A program made the position numbers and the translations under genes. Positions 44,727 through 55,156 of a stretch of 64,000 nt of DNA are shown here, one piece after another. Under the pieces are notes generated by a model, which did no database searches, was not told the DNA's origin, and saw nothing but the letters and a program-made list of their open reading frames with translations. Origin of the DNA: Nostoc sp. MG11 (lineage in GTDB: Bacteria; Cyanobacteriota; Cyanobacteriia; Cyanobacteriales; Nostocaceae); NCBI RefSeq assembly GCF_014904695.1, contig NZ_JACXXN010000004.1, positions 310,001 to 374,000 on the forward strand, given 5' to 3'. Position 1 is the first letter of the stretch, and each line of letters opens with the position of its first letter.

Positions 44727-46085
44727 GTGGAAAAAATAGCAATTATTGGATTATCATGTCTCTTTCCTGATGCTACAAACCCTGAGCAATTTTGGCAGAA
44801 TCTTGCTGAGGAAAAAGATTCCATCTCATCGGTCACTGCTGAGGAAATGGGATTAGATCCCGGCATCTTTTATGATTCACTTAAAGGACAGCCAGAAAGA
44901 ATATATTCACTTAAGGGAGGGTTCGTCCGCGACTTTAAGTTTAATGCTGATGACTATAATTTGCCATCAAATTTTTTAGAAAGCCTGGATGATACATTTA
45001 AATGGTCGCTTTATGCTGCTAAACAAGCGATTGAGCAGAGTGGTTATGCAGGAAAATCTGTTCTCTCAAAATGTGGCGTTATTTTAGGGACTTTATCCTT
45101 ACCAACCAAATCCTCTAATCAATTGTTAGCACCGATTTATCAGCAAACGATTCAATCTGCGATCGCAGAACTTTTACAACAAGACTTTCGTTTGCCTGCC
45201 CTACCAACCGTAGCTAAAGCGTCTCCATATAATGCTATGGTATCCGGTTTTCCCGCAGCCCTAATTGCCAAAGCTTTTGCTCTATCTAGTACCCATTTCT
45301 GTATAGATGCTGCTTGTTCTTCAGCATTTTATGCGATTAAATTAGCATCTCATTATCTTTGGTCACGCAAAGCTGATTTGATGTTAGCGGGAGCTATTAG
45401 CTGTTCAGATCCGCTGTTTTTACGGATGTTATTTTCTGGTATTCAAGGTTATCCAGAAAACGATCTCAGCCGTCCCTTAGATAAATCATCTAGAGGACTA
45501 ATTACATCCGAAGGGATTGGCATGGTCATGCTAAAACGATATAATGATGCCATCAGAGATGGGGATAAAATTTTAGCAACTATCTGCGGAAATGGGCTTT
45601 CTAATGATGGCAAAGGTAAGCATCTGCTCAGCCCTAATTCTAAAGGACAAATACTAGCTTTTGAGAGAGCTTATACTGAGGCAAAACTCAGTCCAAAGGC
45701 AATTGATTATATGGAGTGTCATGCTACTGGCACTTTATTAGGAGATAGCACCGAATTCAACTCTATAGAAACTTTTTTTGGTCAACACCAAGCAGCACCT
45801 TTAGTTGGTTCTACTAAAGCCAATGTTGGTCACTTACTAGTTGCTGCCGGTATGGTGAGCTTGACTAAGACAATTTTAAGTATGTCTTATGGCGTGATTC
45901 CACCAACTATTAATGTCAGTGAACCTCTAGGTTCTGACGATAGTATAATTTCCGCCAAAAAGATTGTGAGAACTACCACAACATGGCCAAATAATACGAC
46001 AACTAAACGTGCAGCATTAAGTGCTTTTGGCTTTGGTGGAACCAACTCCCATTTAATTCTTGAACAAGGAAACATAGTAAAATGA
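44727..46085 (+). CDS. Stand-alone beta-ketoacyl synthase
   Basis: The protein has 452 residues with a GTG start preceded by gaggag. Triad: C197 (DAACSSA), H332 (ECHATGT), H369 (VGHLLVAAG). A single KS domain. In PUFA/HGL clusters this corresponds to the PfaC-like KS that partners a chain-length factor. The stop overlaps the start of the next gene (ATGA), implying coupled translation and a stoichiometric KS-CLF pair. Confidence 0.92.
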   Translation: MEKIAIIGLSCLFPDATNPEQFWQNLAEEKDSISSVTAEEMGLDPGIFYDSLKGQPERIYSLKGGFVRDFKFNADDYNLPSNFLESLDDTFKWSLYAAKQAIEQSGYAGKSVLSKCGVILGTLSLPTKSSNQLLAPIYQQTIQSAIAELLQQDFRLPALPTVAKASPYNAMVSGFPAALIAKAFALSSTHFCIDAACSSAFYAIKLASHYLWSRKADLMLAGAISCSDPLFLRMLFSGIQGYPENDLSRPLDKSSRGLITSEGIGMVMLKRYNDAIRDGDKILATICGNGLSNDGKGKHLLSPNSKGQILAFERAYTEAKLSPKAIDYMECHATGTLLGDSTEFNSIETFFGQHQAAPLVGSTKANVGHLLVAAGMVSLTKTILSMSYGVIPPTINVSEPLGSDDSIISAKKIVRTTTTWPNNTTTKRAALSAFGFGGTNSHLILEQGNIVK

Positions 46086-49000
46086 GTCTTGAACAAGAAA
46101 GCATCAGCACAATAGCTGAACCTATGCCACTAGCCAAAATTGTGATCATTGGCATGGATGCCTTTTTTGGCGAATGTAATGGATTAGATGCTTTTGAACG
46201 TAGTATTTATGATGGCAAACAGCATTTTATTCCTCTGCCACCTCAAAGATGGTATGGCATAGAACAGCAAGAAAACTTACTCACAGAGTACGGTTTGGCA
46301 GATGGAAAAGCACCCGTAGGGGCATATATCACAGATTTTGAAATTGATACTTTAGCTTACAAAATCCCCCCGAATGAAATAGAAAAACTCAACCCACAAC
46401 AATTATTACTGCTGAAGGTTGCCGATCGCGCCTTGAAAGATGCGAACATTCAAGAAGGGGAAAATGTCGCAGTTATTATTGCCGCTGAGACAGAATTTTC
46501 TGTTCACCAGTTACAGCAAAGATGGAATTCTTCTTGGCAGATCAAAGATGGACTGAATGCTGCAAACATTGATTTGCCTGTGGATAAAGTTGCTAAGCTA
46601 GAAACTATTGTCAAAGATAGTATCCATCATCAAGTAGATATTGGTGAATATCTGAGTTACATCGCCAATATCATGGCGAGCCGGATTTCTGCTCTATGGA
46701 ATTTCACCGGGCCGGCATTTACTGTAACTGCTGTGGAAACTTCCGCCTTCAAAGCGTTGGAAGTGGCACAAATGCTACTGACTACTGGGGAAGTCGATGC
46801 TGTGGTTGTTGGTGCTGTCGATTTGGCAGGAGGCGTGGAAAATGTCTTGCTGCGAAACCAATTTGCAAAAGTTAATACTGGTGTTAATACCTTAAGTTAT
46901 GACCAGAAAGCGAATGGGTGGATGATTGGCGAAGGTGCAGGCGCCGTCGTCCTGAAGCGTTACGAAACTGCCCAACAAAACGGCGATGGCTCCGGCGGTG
47001 GCTCCGTCAGCGTCTCCGCGAACACCTCCAGCGATCGCATTTATGCAGTCATTGATGCCATTAGTTTTGGGCAAGCTCATTCCACCTCAACAGATGCGGA
47101 AACTGTCAACGAAGTCTGCAATCAAGCTTTCCAGATGGCAGGTATTCACCCCACAGAGGTGAACTATGTAGAAGTTTGCGGTAGCGGCATTCCTCAAGAA
47201 GATGCAGCCGAAATCACAGGTTTGCTTCAAGCTTATCCCCCACAGGGAAATGATTTGTACTGTGCGCTGGGTAGTGTCAAAGCCAATATTGGTCATACTT
47301 ATGTGGCTTCAGGAATTGCTAGCCTGATCAAAACCGCTCTCTGTCTCTATTACAGATATATTCCTGCGACTCCCAACTGGTCTGGCGTCAAAACACCAGA
47401 ACTTTGGCAAGGCAGTCCTTTTTATGTTGCTACGGACTCAAGATCTTGGTTGTTTGGTAAGGACGGTATCAAGAGAATCGCAGCAATTAATGGTATGGGA
47501 TGTGATGGGACTTATGCCCATTTAATTTTGTCAGAAGAATCCAACCAACAAGAGCGCAGCAGCAGATATTTGCAGCAAACACCTTATTATCTTTTTCCCA
47601 TAGCAGCTAATGAGCGCTCAAATTTATTAGAGGCTTTGGATAATCTCCAACAAAACATCGAAAACAGTTCTGCTTTATCAACTACTGCTAGCCAGACATT
47701 TGTTACCTTTCAAAAGTGTTTACAGACAAAATATACCCTAGCGATCGCGGGACGTAATAAGCAAGAATTAGTTAAAGAAATTGCATCTGCGCGTAAGGGT
47801 GTCAATAGCGCTTTTGAGCGAAACGCAGACTGGCAAACACCCATAGGGAGTTATTTCACAGCTAAACCACTAGGTAAAACTGGAGGATTAGCTTACGTTT
47901 ATCCAGCCGCAGTCAATTCATATATCGGCATTGGTCAAAATCTCTTCCGTTTATTTCCGAAAGTCTTCGATGACCCGCTATTTAATAGTCTAGCTAACCG
48001 CGCCACCAAAATTCATCAGCGACTTTATCCCCGAAGTTTGCAGAAATTGTCACCCAGACAGATGGAAACTCTCGAACAGCAATTGCTAGATGATTCCCTA
48101 TCAATGTTTGAAACGGAAATAGCTTATTCTCGACTCATTACTACAATTATTCGAGATGATTTCCAAGTCAAACCACAATGTGTGTTTGGCTATAGCCTGG
48201 GTGAAACTAGCATGATGGTTGCTCAAGGAGTTTGGAGTAATTTTCATGGTGGGAGTAATAGCTTAAACTCATCCTCACTGTTTGGAGATAAGTTATCTGG
48301 CCCGAAACATGCTGTGCGTGAGTATTGGGGATTGACAGATACACCAGATTCACAAGACAACGATTTTTGGAGTATCTATGTTCTCATGGCCACTCCATCC
48401 CAAGTCAGAGAATGTATTAAATCTGAGAATCGTGTCTATTTAACTCAGATCAGTACACCAGAAGAAGTCTTAATTGCTGGTGAAACAGCAGCGTGTCAGA
48501 GAGTAATTGAAACTTTAGGTTGCAATGCTTTTCCGGCTCCTTTCGACCATGTGATTCATTGTGAGCCGATGCGATCGCAGTACGATGAGTTGGTAAAATT
48601 AAACAATTTACCATCTAAAAATATCCCAAATATCGTCTTTTATTCCGCAGGTGATTATCAACCTATCACACTCGATAGTGAAGCGATCGCTCACAGTATT
48701 GCAAAAACCCAGTGTGAACAACTTGATTTTCCACGATTAGTTAACCGCGTCTATGCGGATGGTGCGCGAATATTTCTGGAAGCCGGCGCTGGTAGTGTTT
48801 GTTCTCGATGGATTGATCAAATCCTCATAAATAAAGAACACATCACAGTATCCTTAAATCGCAAAGGTGTGGACGACCATACTTCTATTGTCAAAGCATT
48901 AGCAAAACTCCTCAGCCATCAAGTTGAATTGGACTTATCGCCACTTTACAGTTTCACAGAAGAAACTGCTAATCAAAGTACAACAACTCTCAAAACTGTT

Positions 49001-49447
49001 AACTTGGGTGGCAACTCAATTACTGCCACAATCTTGAGTGAAGAAAACCGCAAATTTTTTCAAAATCAAGCTGGTATCATGCATAAACCTGCTGAACACA
49101 CGCCTATTTTTAGAGAGTTGGAAATCATTAATTATCTTCAAACTCCAACTATTCTCAACAACGATTATTGTGATCCAAAAGAACAGTTACAAACTTCAAA
49201 ATCAAATGTCAACCAACAAAAAGTTACTCAAAGCCTTCAGGATCCTGTTAATGTATCTAACTATTTTAGTTATACAGGCTCCTTATCCAATTTTAATAAG
49301 TCTCAGTTTCAAAAATTGATTGTCAATAATTGCAGTACAAGTAAAGCTCACGCTGCTTTTTTAGAAGCTAGACAAGAATCTAGCAAGCAACTGAGTGCAA
49401 TCATCCAATTACAATTATCTACTGTCCAAAATTTGCTTAATCAATAA
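46082..49447 (+). CDS. Chain-length-factor-like KS fused to acyltransferase (CLF-AT)
   Basis: The protein has 1121 residues. The KS-like domain (about 15-480) has Glu219 (TAVETSAF) where the active Cys should be, so it is a non-condensing chain-length factor. The AT domain (about 590-920) has S705 in GYSLGET, PfaB-like. The C-terminal ~170 residues contain no domain I recognise and end in helices. It starts 4 bp inside the preceding KS gene. In heterocyst-glycolipid and omega-3 PUFA systems, KS/CLF and AT are organised similarly. It probably fixes chain length with the upstream KS. Confidence 0.85.
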   Translation: MSLEQESISTIAEPMPLAKIVIIGMDAFFGECNGLDAFERSIYDGKQHFIPLPPQRWYGIEQQENLLTEYGLADGKAPVGAYITDFEIDTLAYKIPPNEIEKLNPQQLLLLKVADRALKDANIQEGENVAVIIAAETEFSVHQLQQRWNSSWQIKDGLNAANIDLPVDKVAKLETIVKDSIHHQVDIGEYLSYIANIMASRISALWNFTGPAFTVTAVETSAFKALEVAQMLLTTGEVDAVVVGAVDLAGGVENVLLRNQFAKVNTGVNTLSYDQKANGWMIGEGAGAVVLKRYETAQQNGDGSGGGSVSVSANTSSDRIYAVIDAISFGQAHSTSTDAETVNEVCNQAFQMAGIHPTEVNYVEVCGSGIPQEDAAEITGLLQAYPPQGNDLYCALGSVKANIGHTYVASGIASLIKTALCLYYRYIPATPNWSGVKTPELWQGSPFYVATDSRSWLFGKDGIKRIAAINGMGCDGTYAHLILSEESNQQERSSRYLQQTPYYLFPIAANERSNLLEALDNLQQNIENSSALSTTASQTFVTFQKCLQTKYTLAIAGRNKQELVKEIASARKGVNSAFERNADWQTPIGSYFTAKPLGKTGGLAYVYPAAVNSYIGIGQNLFRLFPKVFDDPLFNSLANRATKIHQRLYPRSLQKLSPRQMETLEQQLLDDSLSMFETEIAYSRLITTIIRDDFQVKPQCVFGYSLGETSMMVAQGVWSNFHGGSNSLNSSSLFGDKLSGPKHAVREYWGLTDTPDSQDNDFWSIYVLMATPSQVRECIKSENRVYLTQISTPEEVLIAGETAACQRVIETLGCNAFPAPFDHVIHCEPMRSQYDELVKLNNLPSKNIPNIVFYSAGDYQPITLDSEAIAHSIAKTQCEQLDFPRLVNRVYADGARIFLEAGAGSVCSRWIDQILINKEHITVSLNRKGVDDHTSIVKALAKLLSHQVELDLSPLYSFTEETANQSTTTLKTVNLGGNSITATILSEENRKFFQNQAGIMHKPAEHTPIFRELEIINYLQTPTILNNDYCDPKEQLQTSKSNVNQQKVTQSLQDPVNVSNYFSYTGSLSNFNKSQFQKLIVNNCSTSKAHAAFLEARQESSKQLSAIIQLQLSTVQNLLNQ

Positions 49448-49746
49448 GTCATAGCTTATTGAATTTGCATATTTATAGAACTTACGCACACTTTATGAAT
49501 TCTCGGTGTTCTTCTCTACGTTCGCGCAGCGTGTCGCAGACAGACGCTGCGCGAACGATAAATTAAGCTTTTTGGCAACTTTTGCGTAAGTCCTGATTTA
49601 GATAAGAGGTAATGAAAAGTTTTTTATTTTCTTCGTTACCACTTTCCTAAATTGAAAAATAGGCAAGTCTATAAAGACAAAGGTGCATATTGTTTTGAAT
49701 TTAAAGCAGTTCATAGTGACTCCTTATCATTCGAGGTCTGGCTATT
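49448..49746. other. Spacer with palindrome and MITE-like element
   Basis: Ends related to acttacgca at 49476-49488 and 49583-49596 bracket a 14-bp perfect inverted repeat (cgttcgcgcagcgt / acgctgcgcgaacg, 49519-49557). The rest is AT-rich and should contain the ribosome-binding region of the enoyl reductase gene. No gene seen. Confidence 0.5.
49476..49596. mobile_element. Short MITE-like element with acttacgca ends and central palindrome
   Basis: Left tagaacttacgca versus right end inverse tcaggacttacgca. The same end (atcaggacttacgcaaaa) occurs alone near 57077, and a longer relative is at 6603-6780. A dispersed repeat family, no coding capacity. Confidence 0.5.
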
Positions 49747-51426
49747 ATGCAAACTATAGACACAGTACTCAACAAACACGTTAATAGTCTGGGATTTTCT
49801 GCTTATTACTATAGGAAAAACCAAGTTTGGAAAGGTTCTTTAGAATCTATATCTTTTGAGCAATCAGCCATCAAAGAGAAATTGATGGTATTAGATAAAC
49901 CTTGCTACATCGTGAAAGTTGCCGGAAAAATTGGTGTTACCAACGAAGGATATTTATCTCCAGTTGATAACGGCACAACATTACAAGTAGAACTGCTGAC
50001 ATTTGTCCCACCAATTCGTATTCAACAGCTAGGTGATCCTAATTTTCTCTCATTTCATGGCGTCAAATATGCCTACGTCACTGGCGCAATGGCTGGCGGT
50101 ATTGCTTCTGAAGAAATGGTTATTGCACTTGGTAAAGAGCAAGTTCTCAGTTCCTTTGGCGCAGGTGGTTTAACTCCAGACCGTTTAGAAGCAGCTATTA
50201 ATCGCATTCAACAAGCTTTACCTCAAGGCCCTTATGCTTTTAATTTAATTCATAGTCCCAACGAACCTGTAATTGAACGGCGTGCGGTAGGTTTATACCT
50301 CAAATATCAAGTCAGAACTGTAGAAGCTTCAGCATTTCTCGACTTAACTCCTAACATCGTCTACTACCGTGCTGCTGGACTTAGTTTAAATGACGCCAAT
50401 CAAATTGAAATCAAAAATAAAGTCATTGCTAAAATTTCTCGCCGAGAAGTAGCGACTAAATTTCTCCAACCAGCACCAGCTAGAATTCTTAAGGAACTTG
50501 TTGAGCAAAGACTAATTACTGAGTTACAAGCAACTCTTGCAGCCAAAGTTCCGATGGCTGATGATATTACTGTCGAAGCTGATTCTGGCGGTCATACAGA
50601 CAATCGTCCCTTGGTTTGTTTGTTACCTTCTATTATTGCTTTGCGTGATGAAATTCAGGAAAAATATCATTACGAAACACCCGTTAGAGTTGGCGTAGCA
50701 GGAGGGATTGCTACACCACAATCAGCCTTAGCAGCCTTTATGATGGGTGCTGCTTATGTGGTAACTGGCTCCATTAATCAGTCATGCATTGAATCTGGAG
50801 CTTCTCAATATACCAAACAATTGCTGGCTCAAGCCGAGATGACTGATGTAATGATGGCTCCAGCCGCAGATATGTTTGAAATGGGGGTGAAACTTCAAGT
50901 ACTAAAAAAAGGAACTCTCTTTCCTCTCCGAGCACAAAAACTGTTTGATTTATACAAAACCTATGACTCGATAGAAGACATTCCTATCCAGGAAAGAGAG
51001 AAGTTAGAAAAACAAATTTTTAGAAATAGTCTAGAAGCAGTCTGGCAAGAAACAGTTAATTATTTGTCCCAGCGCAACCCCGATAAATTAATCAAAGCAG
51101 CCAGTAACTCCAAACTAAAAATGGCTTTAATTTTCCGCTGGTATCTCGGATTATCTTCTCGCTGGTCTAATTCTGGTGAAAAAGGTCGAGAAATTGATTA
51201 TCAAATCTGGTGTGGCCCTGCAATAGGCAGCTTTAATGACTGGGTAAGAGGTTCTTATTTATCTGAGCCAAATAATCGTCGCGTGGTTGATGTTGCTCAC
51301 CACATCATGACTGGAGCCGGATATTTGTACCGAATACAAAGTTTGAGAATTCAAGGATTACAAACTCCGGATTACTACAACCAGTATTTACCCATGATTT
51401 CCAGTAATTTACTAGATAAAGATTGA
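49747..51426 (+). CDS. PfaD-family enoyl reductase
   Basis: The protein has 559 residues. A flavin TIM-barrel fold related to NPD/2-nitropropane dioxygenase: YVTGAMAGGIASEEMVIAL, SSFGAGGLTPDRLEAAI, VEADSGGHTDNRPL, VGVAGGIATPQSALAAFMMGAAYVVTGSINQ. PfaD is the trans-acting enoyl reductase in PUFA and HGL-type synthesis and uses FMN and NADPH. It follows the KS/CLF-AT genes in the same orientation, completing the reductive loop KR-DH-ER. ATG start. Confidence 0.93.
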   Translation: MQTIDTVLNKHVNSLGFSAYYYRKNQVWKGSLESISFEQSAIKEKLMVLDKPCYIVKVAGKIGVTNEGYLSPVDNGTTLQVELLTFVPPIRIQQLGDPNFLSFHGVKYAYVTGAMAGGIASEEMVIALGKEQVLSSFGAGGLTPDRLEAAINRIQQALPQGPYAFNLIHSPNEPVIERRAVGLYLKYQVRTVEASAFLDLTPNIVYYRAAGLSLNDANQIEIKNKVIAKISRREVATKFLQPAPARILKELVEQRLITELQATLAAKVPMADDITVEADSGGHTDNRPLVCLLPSIIALRDEIQEKYHYETPVRVGVAGGIATPQSALAAFMMGAAYVVTGSINQSCIESGASQYTKQLLAQAEMTDVMMAPAADMFEMGVKLQVLKKGTLFPLRAQKLFDLYKTYDSIEDIPIQEREKLEKQIFRNSLEAVWQETVNYLSQRNPDKLIKAASNSKLKMALIFRWYLGLSSRWSNSGEKGREIDYQIWCGPAIGSFNDWVRGSYLSEPNNRRVVDVAHHIMTGAGYLYRIQSLRIQGLQTPDYYNQYLPMISSNLLDKD

Positions 51427-51497
51427 GGTTTTAAAATTCAGCAACGCTAAAAATATTTATCTAAGAAGTCTAATAAAACTATTTCAAAGGAAAAATA

Positions 51498-52844
51498 ATG
51501 ACTGACAACAGAAGGCTGGGTCGCCTTGAGCAAGCTATGGAAATTTTAAATAGGCGTGCTAAAACTTGGAATATACTGACTATTAGCCGCATCAAGGGAG
51601 CACTCAGCGAAGAAATTATTAAACAGGCTTTAGACATAGTTCAGTGTCGTCAGTCTCGTCTGAATTCTCAGATTGTCTGTTTTAATAATCGTCTCTACTT
51701 TCAAAGCGATGGAACAGCAAAGATTGCTTTGCGCGTTGTAAATAATTTAGAGGCTCAACAGTGGCAAGAAGTCGTTTGTGAGGAGATGAATGAGGAAATT
51801 GATAGTAGTAAAGGTCTGCTGCGAGTGGTACTTGTTCATGTCTTGAGTGAGAAGCATATCTGTTACTTAATTACAACAGTACACCATGCGATCGCAGATG
51901 GTTTATCATGCATTCAACTTCACTCAGAAATCTTGACTTATTGTCAAAAAATTGTGTCTGGCGAAGCCATTAACCCAGTTACTAAGTTAGCTCCACTCCC
52001 ACCTACCGAAGAACTATTACCTGAAGAGACGAAGGGTTTCAAAGGTAAGATAAGTAGCCTGCGCTTTTTATTGCGGCTGACGGTTCAAAAGATTTGGCAT
52101 CGACCAAAAACATTAGGTTTTGAAAAGTACGTACCCATTGCACAACGTCGTTGTAATCTTATTCACAGACAACTTGACCCAGAGTTAACCCAACAGTTTG
52201 TAAATCGTTGTCGCCAAGAAAATACGACAGTAAATAGTGCTTTATGTACTGCATTGATGTTTACAGTAGCGAGAAAAATAACTAAAGTTAATAGAAAAGA
52301 TGTACGAGTAAGTTGCTTGTCATATTTTGATTTAAGGAGACATATTCAATCTGTAATTAGTGATGAGCAAATGGGTGTATTGGCTTCGTCCATGATGGGC
52401 TTTTACACCATACAGAAAAATACTTCCTTCTGGGAATTAGCTAGACAGGTAAAACAAAAGCTGGAAGCTGGTACAAAGCAAGGTGATATCTTCAACATGG
52501 CGTTAATTGCCAAGCATCTCATCAATTTTTGTTTCATACAACCCAAAGAAGTCGCAGCCACGGTATCTGTCTCCAATGTTGGCAAAGTAAATATTCCCAA
52601 AGTTTACGGTGAATTTGAACTAGAAGAAATCAGTTTTGCTGGCTCACATTCTTTATATGCAGGTATGTTTATTACCCATGCTTCAACTTTTCAGGGAAAA
52701 ATGCTGTTGAATTTCGTGTTTTCTGAGCCTTCAATTAGTCTAGATATGATGGAGAGTCTTGTAAACAATGTAATGTCCTGCATCTTTGATGTTTGTAATT
52801 TGAATTTTAATCTTAGTTTTACATACGATATGTGTATTTCTTAA
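51498..52844 (+). CDS. Condensation-superfamily acyltransferase (PapA/WS-DGAT-like)
   Basis: The protein has 448 residues. H129-H130-A-I-A-D134-G135 (TTVHHAIADGLSC) is the HHxxxDG motif shared by condensation domains, PapA-type acyltransferases and WS/DGAT. A C-terminal SVSNVGKVNIP segment resembles the DFGWG-region of that superfamily. It would transfer the finished acyl chain from an ACP to an alcohol or sugar hydroxyl. Located between the enoyl reductase and ACP genes, it is a plausible release or esterification step. PapA-like and condensation-like assignments cannot be separated by eye. Confidence 0.85.
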   Translation: MTDNRRLGRLEQAMEILNRRAKTWNILTISRIKGALSEEIIKQALDIVQCRQSRLNSQIVCFNNRLYFQSDGTAKIALRVVNNLEAQQWQEVVCEEMNEEIDSSKGLLRVVLVHVLSEKHICYLITTVHHAIADGLSCIQLHSEILTYCQKIVSGEAINPVTKLAPLPPTEELLPEETKGFKGKISSLRFLLRLTVQKIWHRPKTLGFEKYVPIAQRRCNLIHRQLDPELTQQFVNRCRQENTTVNSALCTALMFTVARKITKVNRKDVRVSCLSYFDLRRHIQSVISDEQMGVLASSMMGFYTIQKNTSFWELARQVKQKLEAGTKQGDIFNMALIAKHLINFCFIQPKEVAATVSVSNVGKVNIPKVYGEFELEEISFAGSHSLYAGMFITHASTFQGKMLLNFVFSEPSISLDMMESLVNNVMSCIFDVCNLNFNLSFTYDMCIS

Positions 52845-52896
52845 TCAGCCATACTATCAAACATCGTCTAACATCTGTTCTTTTCGAGGTGCGTAA

Positions 52897-53202
52897 ATGA
52901 GCAATTTTATTCCTAATTCAACTGCAAAACCATCTTACACGGCTGAAGAAATTCAAGCTTGGCTAGTCTCTCATATTTCTGAATTGCTGAAAGTTAATCC
53001 CGATGAGATAGATATTACAGAGCCTTTGGATAGCTACGGCTTGGATTCAGTTCAGGGGATGCTCTTGGCTGCTCAAACAGGAAAGTTATTGGGGTTTCAA
53101 TTGTCTCCCTTGGTGCTGTGGCATTACCCTACTATTGAATTACTTTCCCAACGATTAGCCGAAGAATTTCAAGCTTCAGAATCAGAAATATTTGAGATAT
53201 AG
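52897..53202 (+). CDS. Discrete acyl carrier protein
   Basis: The protein has 101 residues. Four-helix ACP with phosphopantetheine Ser51 in YGLDSVQ, and ITEPLDSYG before it and [19 protein letters not shown] after it, typical of PKS/NRPS-associated carriers. It lies 52 bp after the acyltransferase and 15 bp before the docking-domain protein, so it is probably the substrate donor for one or both. Confidence 0.95.
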   Translation: MSNFIPNSTAKPSYTAEEIQAWLVSHISELLKVNPDEIDITEPLDSYGLDSVQGMLLAAQTGKLLGFQLSPLVLWHYPTIELLSQRLAEEFQASESEIFEI

Positions 53203-53217
53203 TCTTTAATTAAAACT

Positions 53218-55095
53218 ATGAATACAACCGAAATCGTGAATAGTCTTAGACAACAAGGCGTAGATATTTGGGTTGAGAACGAAACATTAAATATTCGTTC
53301 TCCCAAAGGAGTAATAACACAAGATATCCAGGCACAACTAGTTGCACATAAGTCAGAAATTTTAGAATTTCTGCGGTGCGATCGCAATCTTAATAGTTCT
53401 TCTCTTGTGCCACTTGCCCAGGGTTTAAGCTTGCAAACAATTGGTCGTTTAATTGGAGAAGTAGGCGATGAATTAAATCCAGAGTTCAAGCAACCGATTA
53501 TTGACCCAAAACTAATGGCTCAAAGGTTAACTGTCACCTTTAGACCTCTACAAAAGGGATACAAAAATACCGAAGTTATCAAATTTAGAGCCGAACTAGA
53601 ACATAAATTCCATGACTATGGGGTGAAAGTTACACCTTGGGAACAAGCTACAAAAGAGTTTTCTTATGATATTAAGATACCATTTATTAACTTGAAGCAA
53701 AGCATCAAAACTAGAGTAGTTAAAACTGGGGTTAATGCTGTAATTGATGTTGATAGACCACCTTCTGTGAGAAGTCGCGCAGAAACATTTGCAGCCGAAA
53801 AGCTGTATCAACTTTATTCTCGCTTTATTTTGAAAGACCGCAAAATATCGGTTTCAGGAATCGCTCGCTTAATTGGTTGGGCTGAAGAGTGTGCAGCTAA
53901 ATATGTTGAAGATCCCACGAATACTCAGATAATTATCCTTACAGATTTAGATCAAGAGTTTGTTAATTCGCAAACTCCCTATCAACAGAAGATCAAGATT
54001 GGATTAAATACTCTGATCAGAACGTTTTCAGAAATTGTGATTGGAGTTTCTGATTCTCAGTTTTCAATTTTAAATATGAATCTGTCTGATTCTGTGTTCT
54101 CTCGCAATGAAATAGACAATTTTGTCTTAAAATCACTCATTCCTAAAGTCTATGTCCCCATATTACCTCTGCCACTAAGCAAATTTAAATTAGGAAAATT
54201 CAATCCTCAAGAATCAATCTATGCCAAAAATTTAATTGCATTGAGTAATCATTTAGCAGACACAAATTTATTTCCTCCTGGTTCAAAGCTAAGTGAGGTA
54301 ATTAAAAGACAGTCTCATAGAGATATTGTTAATGTCATCGTCAATGGTAGAACTGGTGTTTCTTACGGCTTTGTAGCTTACGCAGAGCCACCACATTATA
54401 TAGGCGAAATTGAAATAACTGAGACGAATTGGGATAGCCTAGATCCTGTTGCAGGATTTCTTATTGATCAAGTCCGCCAAAATGCTACAGGTAGACGATA
54501 TTTAAAAACTAAGATAGGCGCAGAATATAAATTTAAACAAATTCCTGATATTTGGATTTTAAGCGCTCGCTCCGGCTCAAATAAAACAAACTTGAGTCTT
54601 GAGAATGATATCCTCAGAATTGGTTTGACAAACAGATTATTACTAGAGTTACCGCAGAAAGTTGACCCTCAAATAGTAGATGTCAAGCCTTCGTATGATG
54701 TTTATGTAATGCTTGCCATTAGTCTTAGCGCTGCTTTGTACACACCGGAATTAATTAAAAATGGCGCACCAATTGTTCATTTCCACGGTTATCCAGTATT
54801 TGACTGGTTTAAACCTAATGAATACTGCGTTGGAGTACATAACCCTTCAGTCCCTTGTGGAACTTATGAATCAGGAGTATTCAACTTTCTGGGTATTGCC
54901 AGCTTGGCAAAGCAACAGGTAAAAAATCATGCTTTAGTTAGTTTGGTAGAACCAGATCATGGCACAAATTTCATCGCTCATGATTTGGGTTATCTAGTCG
55001 AAAGATTGAAAACTGGGTGTGCAGATGGGCAAATTGAACTAGGTGGAAAACATTTTGCTTCTTTGAAAGCAAAAGTAGGTAAAGACGAAATTTAA
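53218..55095 (+). CDS. TubC-type docking domain fused to a large uncharacterised domain
   Basis: The protein has 625 residues. The first ~55 residues (IVNSLRQQGVDIWVENETLNIR, ITQDIQAQLVAHKSEILEFLR) match the TubC N-terminal docking domain normally found at NRPS or PKS subunit termini. Residues ~75-625 have no motif I recognise: no adenylation, condensation, KS or thioesterase signature. Notable stretches are SRSRAE-type RPPSVRSRAETFAAEKLYQL, IVHFHGYPVFDWF, YCVGVHNPSVPCGTYESGVFNF and LVEPDHGTNF, containing conserved-looking His and Cys. It follows the ACP by 15 bp, so its job is probably to act on an ACP-bound intermediate. Confidence 0.75.
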   Translation: MNTTEIVNSLRQQGVDIWVENETLNIRSPKGVITQDIQAQLVAHKSEILEFLRCDRNLNSSSLVPLAQGLSLQTIGRLIGEVGDELNPEFKQPIIDPKLMAQRLTVTFRPLQKGYKNTEVIKFRAELEHKFHDYGVKVTPWEQATKEFSYDIKIPFINLKQSIKTRVVKTGVNAVIDVDRPPSVRSRAETFAAEKLYQLYSRFILKDRKISVSGIARLIGWAEECAAKYVEDPTNTQIIILTDLDQEFVNSQTPYQQKIKIGLNTLIRTFSEIVIGVSDSQFSILNMNLSDSVFSRNEIDNFVLKSLIPKVYVPILPLPLSKFKLGKFNPQESIYAKNLIALSNHLADTNLFPPGSKLSEVIKRQSHRDIVNVIVNGRTGVSYGFVAYAEPPHYIGEIEITETNWDSLDPVAGFLIDQVRQNATGRRYLKTKIGAEYKFKQIPDIWILSARSGSNKTNLSLENDILRIGLTNRLLLELPQKVDPQIVDVKPSYDVYVMLAISLSAALYTPELIKNGAPIVHFHGYPVFDWFKPNEYCVGVHNPSVPCGTYESGVFNFLGIASLAKQQVKNHALVSLVEPDHGTNFIAHDLGYLVERLKTGCADGQIELGGKHFASLKAKVGKDEI

Positions 55096-55156
55096 GCGTA
55101 GAACAATTCGTCTTTATCATGCTGAATTTCTCAACCAAGTTTAGTTATTAAGTTTT

